Source of the DNA: Tillus elongatus
Lineage: Eukaryota > Arthropoda > Insecta > Coleoptera > Cleridae
NCBI GenBank assembly: GCA_964006375.1
Contig: OZ023269.1
Location: 1,922,001-1,986,000, forward strand
Length of the DNA stretch: 64,000 bases
Direction of reading: 5' to 3'
Notes under the pieces: model-generated
What the model was told of the DNA's origin: nothing
What the model saw: only the letters and a program-made list of their open reading frames with translations
The model's database searches: none
Translations under genes and position numbers: made by a program
Part shown: positions 59,912 to 64,000 of the stretch, piece by piece
Numbering within the stretch: position 1 is the stretch's first letter
Layout of the letters: every line of letters begins with the position of its first letter

Positions 59912-61457
59912 GAATTTTTTCTTTTTAATTTCAACTACACACCACGAGGGCTTACAGCCTAAATACTATCGTACCGTGGGTGTTGACAAGGAGGAAATAG
60001 GCAACTTGTTAATTCTGGACTTGAAGGTTTGGAGGTTCGGAGGAGAAGGAAAAACATGTGCCGGCAAGGAATTCCACAACTTGGAAGTCCTCAGGACAAA
60101 AGATGTTCTATGTCTGGTGACCTGCACAGTAAAAGGGTACATTCGCTCTGTTCCCCTGGTAGATCTATTGGGGGCAGCAGGTGGAGGAACTATAGAGGAA
60201 AGCTTATCTGAGCAGTGACCGTGCAGATATCTATAAAAGAGAGAGAGGTCACCAACAGCACGTCGGTGGGCAAGGGATGGCAGCCTTTGGGTGAGGGTAT
60301 GGTCACCGATGAGATGTATATCTGTCTTTTGAATTGAGTCCAGGATAGCGAGTGTAGAAGCGGCAGCTGCACCCCAGATGTGGGAGCAGTATTCGAGGTT
60401 TGGCCTTATTTGTGAAGTATATAAGGTATAGAGATTAGCCGGTGAAAAGTATTTGCGAGCCTGAAAAAGGAAACCTAATTTCTCAGCAGCCGCTTCTGCA
60501 ATTGATGTGACATGTTGGTGTCAATTGAGATTTCGATCCACAGAAATGCCAACAAGAGAAAAGGACTCATTACTTTGAATAACTTGGTTGTTCATTGTGA
60601 TGGGTCTAGGGCTTGTGTATCTCTTATGAGAAAAAAGCAAGACTGAGATTTGGTGGGGTTGAATTGTACCAGATTTCTACTTCCCCAGTCTAATATTTTT
60701 TGGATATCCACGGAGACAGAACCCTCCATGAGTCTGCGATCCTCATCTAATTGGGCTGAAGAGACAGGCTTAGAATATTGTATATTTGAGTGGAGGGTGC
60801 TGTCGTCCGCGTAACTGTGAACTGGGTTGGATGTGCTAGAGAGGAGGTCATTGATGTGGAGAAGAAACAAAGTAGGGGCTAAAGCTGAACCTTGAGGAAC
60901 TCCTGCATTAATTGGATACAGTTTAGAGGAATGGCCATCCACAACAACAGAAATGCTCCTGTTGGAGAGAAAATTTGCTGTCCAGGTACAAAGTTTTGGT
61001 GGTAGACCATAGGCCGGAAGTTTATTAAGCAGCGCTGCGTGCCAGACCTAGTCGAATGCTTTGGATATGTCTAGAGCGACAATCTGGGATTTACCGTGTA
61101 GTTCCATAGACTTGTTCCGAAAATGGGTGACAAAGGAAAGGAGGTCGGCAGTCGATCTGCGCTGACGGAATCCAAACTGCCTGTCGTGAATTAGACTGTG
61201 TTTTTCAAGAAATTTTAGTAATTCCGTGTTTATATACTTTTCCATTATAGAGACGACTGAAATGAGAGAAATAGGCCTGTAGTTGCTAGGAAGCGCTTTG
61301 GATCCTTTCTTGTGGATGGGTTGTACGCGAGCAGTTTTGCAGTTACTAGGGAATATGCCTTTATTGTAAGATATCTGAAACAGACGAGTCAGGACAGGAG
61401 CAAGTTCTGGTGCGCATTTTTTGAGAACAATTGCTGGAATCTCGTCAAGGCCAGAGA
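59912..61457 (-). pseudogene. Jockey-like non-LTR retrotransposon (family J) copy 3, RT to 3' end
   Basis: Best copy of the family. Minus strand from 61457: GLDEIPAIVLKKCAPELAPV, PIHKKGSKALPSNYRPISLI (RT block), FGFRQRRSTADLLSF, LDISKAFD (motif A, D present), then one in-frame TAG at 61050-61048 where copy 2 has Q, INAGVPQGSALAPTLFLLHI, VHSYADDSTLHSN (catalytic DD at about 60810), LDWGSRNLVQFNPTKSQSCF, a frameshift near 60630, GISVDRNLN, YCSHIWGAAAASTLAILDSI, and the C-terminus to near 59950. A-rich tail at 59915-59935. 5'-truncated exactly at a PLE terminal repeat. Confidence 0.9.
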
Positions 61458-61600
61458 ATATAGTTAAGCACACTTGGTAAACCCAAATCACCACAGTACA
61501 TGTTTTTAAAGACCTGACGATTGTTTCACCAACAAGCCTAGCGTCACCAGAGGATGAAAAATTCTAAACTGCTTACTAATAAACATCACCTTATATACTG
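61458..61600 (-). mobile_element. Penelope-like terminal repeat fragment
   Basis: AAGCACACTTGGTAAACCCA, AATCACCACAGTACATG and a hammerhead-like motif, directly next to the 5' break of family J copy 3. Confidence 0.75.
61513..61553 (-). ncRNA. Hammerhead-like ribozyme motif (PLE end)
   Basis: Minus strand: CCU, CUGGUGA, stem II region, GAAA, ACAAUCGU, C, AGG. Stem I paired; the stem III palindrome has one change and core A6 is G. Confidence 0.4.
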
Positions 61601-61713
61601 AGTTTTAGGTATAGACCGATACCGAGAGGAAGACTAAATCACAGAAAAATTTTCTGTGCATTGTATTTTCATTTCCGGATGAGTCTTCGATTAATTATAA
61701 CTTTATTGAAATT

Positions 61714-62420
61714 AAATTCCAATATCCACGTGTTTTGCATTTGTTTCATGTAGTTTTTAAAAGTTTTAGCAATGATTTTATGGGCCTGACCATGTAGATT
61801 TTAAAAGATGGCTTTATATGAAACAGATGTGAAACACGTGGATATTGAAATTAAATTCCAATATCCACGTGTTTTGCATATGTTACATGTAATTTTTAAA
61901 AGTTTTAACAATGGTTTTATAGGCCTGACCATGTACATTTTAAAAGATGGCTATATATGAAACAGATGTGAAACACAGTGGATATTGAAATTCAATTCCA
62001 ATATCCACGTGTTTTGCATTTGTTTCATGTAGTTTTTAAAAGTTTTAACAATGATTTTATGGGCCTGACCATGTAGATTTTAAAAGATGGCTCTATATGA
62101 AACAGATGTGAAACACGTGGATATTGAAATTAAATTCCAATATCTACGTGTTTTGCATTTGTTTCATGTAGTTTTTAAAGTTTTAACAATGGTTTATAGG
62201 CCTCACCACGTAGATTTTAAAAGATGGCTATATATGAAATAGATGTAAAATACGTGTATATTCAAATTCCATTCCAATATCCACGTATTTTGCATCTGTT
62301 TCATATGGTTTTTGAAGTTTTAACAAAATTTCAATATCCATGTGTTTTGCATCTATTTCATATAGCTTTAAAGTTTTAACAATGGTTTTATAAGTGTGAA
62401 CATACGGGTTTTAAAAGATG
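61714..62420. repeat. Satellite array, about 140-bp unit, 5 copies and partials
   Basis: Unit starts at 61714, 61854, 61994, 62133 and 62271 (spacing 138-140), with a shortened unit at 62327. Each unit has an imperfect dyad: GATGTGAAACACGTGGATAT against ATATCCACGTGTTTTGCAT, joined through AATTAAATTCC. The dyad holds CACGTG on each arm. The last units are the most diverged. Confidence 0.9.
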
Positions 62421-62471
62421 TCCTCTTTTGTGTTCTGTGTGTTTTTGTGTGACATACTTTGGAACCTGTGA

Positions 62472-62473
<2 letters not shown>

Positions 62474-62517
<44 letters not shown>

Positions 62518-62520
62518 ATT
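62474..62520. repeat. (CT)n tract
   Basis: About 20 CT units with one interruption. Confidence 0.9.
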
Positions 62521-62555
62521 CGATGTTTCTGACCAAGAAGTTTTCCTTACATTGT

Positions 62556-62596
62556 TCAGCTTTCGACTCCTTAAGATGCACCAGAAAAGGTGCGAA
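62556..62596 (+). ncRNA. Second hammerhead-like motif, mutated
   Basis: CUUAAGA, U, stem GCACC-AGAAAA-GGUGC, GAAAUAUU. Same form as at 11646, but G5 of the core is U, so it should be inactive. Confidence 0.25.
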
Positions 62597-62656
62597 ATAT
62601 TGAAAAACTTGCATTATTCACAGCCCACAAATCTTTTAAAGTCGATAGCCTTTATC

Positions 62657-62661
<5 letters not shown>

Positions 62662-62745
<84 letters not shown>
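62662..62745. repeat. (TA)n array
   Basis: About 42 TA units, followed by a worn family X end A. Confidence 0.95.
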
Positions 62746-62746
<1 letters not shown>

Positions 62747-62751
<5 letters not shown>

Positions 62752-62812
62752 GTAAAAAAAAGTGTAGATTATTTCCATGAAAACTCGCTGTCATAACTGA
62801 CTAGCTGTGTTC
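62747..62812 (-). repeat. Degenerate family X end A
   Basis: AAAACTCGCTGTCATAACTG then CTAGCTGTGTTC, an end A with several changes, right of (TA)n. Confidence 0.5.
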
Positions 62813-64000
62813 TGACTTTTGATATTTTGTTTGTATGGGAAGCATGTAGTAGTAGTAAACTTCCTGTAGATCAGTTAGTGTTAGTGGAAAAATAATATTC
62901 AAATCTGTATTATCCGAAAAGTAGAATGCAGTTTAAATTTAAAATCCATATAGGGATTGGCACTGAATCATACCTGTTACTTTGTGTATTACTTGATTTG
63001 TAATTAATTTTGATAAACAACATAATTAATTTAAGTGAAACCGTCCTTGTTGTTAGCAACCACTTGATAAGGATATGACATGATCAGTATAAATGATTGT
63101 GTTAGGTACAAGCTTGAAATTGTAAATGTTGAAAATCAAATAACGATATCGGAAAGTAATGGAACGCTCATACGAGGTGACGACATACATTCATTATTCT
63201 GATAAGGTGATAAGATTGAGAGCATCGGATCTTCTACAAAATATTGATATTCATGCCTGTGTAATATATTGATGCTTGTCAAATGGTTATTAATAGTTAT
63301 ACCTATCTGACAACTATTGGAAAAAAATAGTGAAATCTATAATCACTATTTCGCTGAAATACATTTTGATAAATTGCTTGCGGTATATGTTATAGGTAAT
63401 CTGTTATGTGACGAGGCAAAAGAAGGAAAGATATTGAAAATTTTATAGTAACCAACGCCAACGGCCAAGATGGATTATCAATCACATCAAATGAATCTAG
63501 GTCTGGTAAATCGAGTAGCTATTATCATGATAACGAAGACCTACAACATGTAATTCTGTTATTATTACAAAAACTACCTGTAATTTTTCAGTAGTGTCAA
63601 ATTTGTATGTTGCATTAGCAACCCTATTATTAATCAGAATGCCCTTGGTGAATTATTAACCACCTATCCCGTATTTCTCTAATATGAATTCAGTAAATTA
63701 TAGGTCCACACATCTAAAAACTGATTTGTTTTTTAGCGAATTTTCGTAGAAAAATTCAGTAACTTTGCTACCAAAGACACTTTCAATCATTTCTGTTAGG
63801 CGAAGTGTGGATTGTTGAGTGTGATTTTCTAGAGCCATTTTAAACATAAGGTATAGTGTCATCAACATATGGATGCAGGCGAGAATATATTGGTTGATAT
63901 AAGCATTCAAAGACATTTGGACCCATAGCTTGGTGATATATTTCCTGTGCTTCCTATCTCTTCCAATGATCTTCCAGTTGTGAACTCCTTTTGCTTTCAA
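62813..64000. other. Non-coding DNA, mostly unassigned
   Basis: A worn end B-like piece at about 63733-63765 (TTAGCGAATTTTCGTAGAAA). A minus-strand frame from the window edge to 63698 reads SLNAYINQYILACIHML among others; I recognise no family, and it could be chance or the edge of something outside the window. Confidence 0.4.

Noticed and set aside
61714..62420. CRISPR array
   Set aside because: Units of 140 bp repeat as a whole with no unique spacers between short repeats, and the window is eukaryotic.

Overview
The window looks like AT-rich nuclear DNA of an arthropod, most probably an insect. This is inferred from the mix of repeats: irritans-type mariner, DD41D Tc1/mariner, jockey-like and RNase H-bearing non-LTR elements, Penelope-like elements (PLEs), a hAT element and tRNA-derived SINEs. 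I found no host gene, no intact ORF of a known family, no rRNA or functional tRNA gene, no CRISPR and no bacterial operon structure. Almost every coding stretch is a decayed transposable element with stops and frameshifts.

Layout. 1-12 kb: a deleted jockey-like LINE, a PLE split by a short repeat, a mariner scrap, a second PLE scrap, and an RNase H-type LINE whose 3' part is inverted in place. 12-20 kb: a Tc1/mariner with about 280-bp inverted repeats sitting in (TA)n, a second jockey-like LINE, and a DD41D transposase. 20-36 kb: many short non-coding repeats, a LINE 3' end that runs into (TA)n, a second RNase H-type LINE, a 67-bp-arm palindrome of PLE ends, and a SINE with a target duplication. 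36-39 kb: a hAT element with 8-bp target duplication, then a PLE C-terminus. 39-51 kb: clusters of short repeats, a 100-bp-arm palindrome, a DD41D transposase and an inverted SINE pair. 51-59 kb: a long-TIR DD41D element inside a short repeat, then a four-level nest (repeat, mariner, repeat, MITE). 59-63 kb: a third jockey-like LINE, a PLE end and a 140-bp satellite.

Two non-coding systems tie the window together. The first is a short-repeat family, called X here, with about 25 full or partial copies. It has one end with a TTAGTGAATTTT hairpin (end B), one end with a GC-rich hairpin near CGCACTTGCTGCG (end A), related inverted sub-terminal sequences, often a (TA)n array in the middle, and head-to-tail junctions. 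This is the architecture expected of Helentron-associated (DINE-1/HINE-like) rolling-circle elements, but no Rep/helicase is present to prove it. A companion MITE (Y) has end A at both ends and travels in a compound with a second MITE (P). The second system is a hammerhead-like RNA motif repeated at five PLE ends, with core, stem I and palindromic stem III kept.

Twenty-four (TA)n arrays cover about 2.1 kb, and most sit inside or at the edge of an element. Coordinates of repeat edges are read by eye and may be off by several bases.
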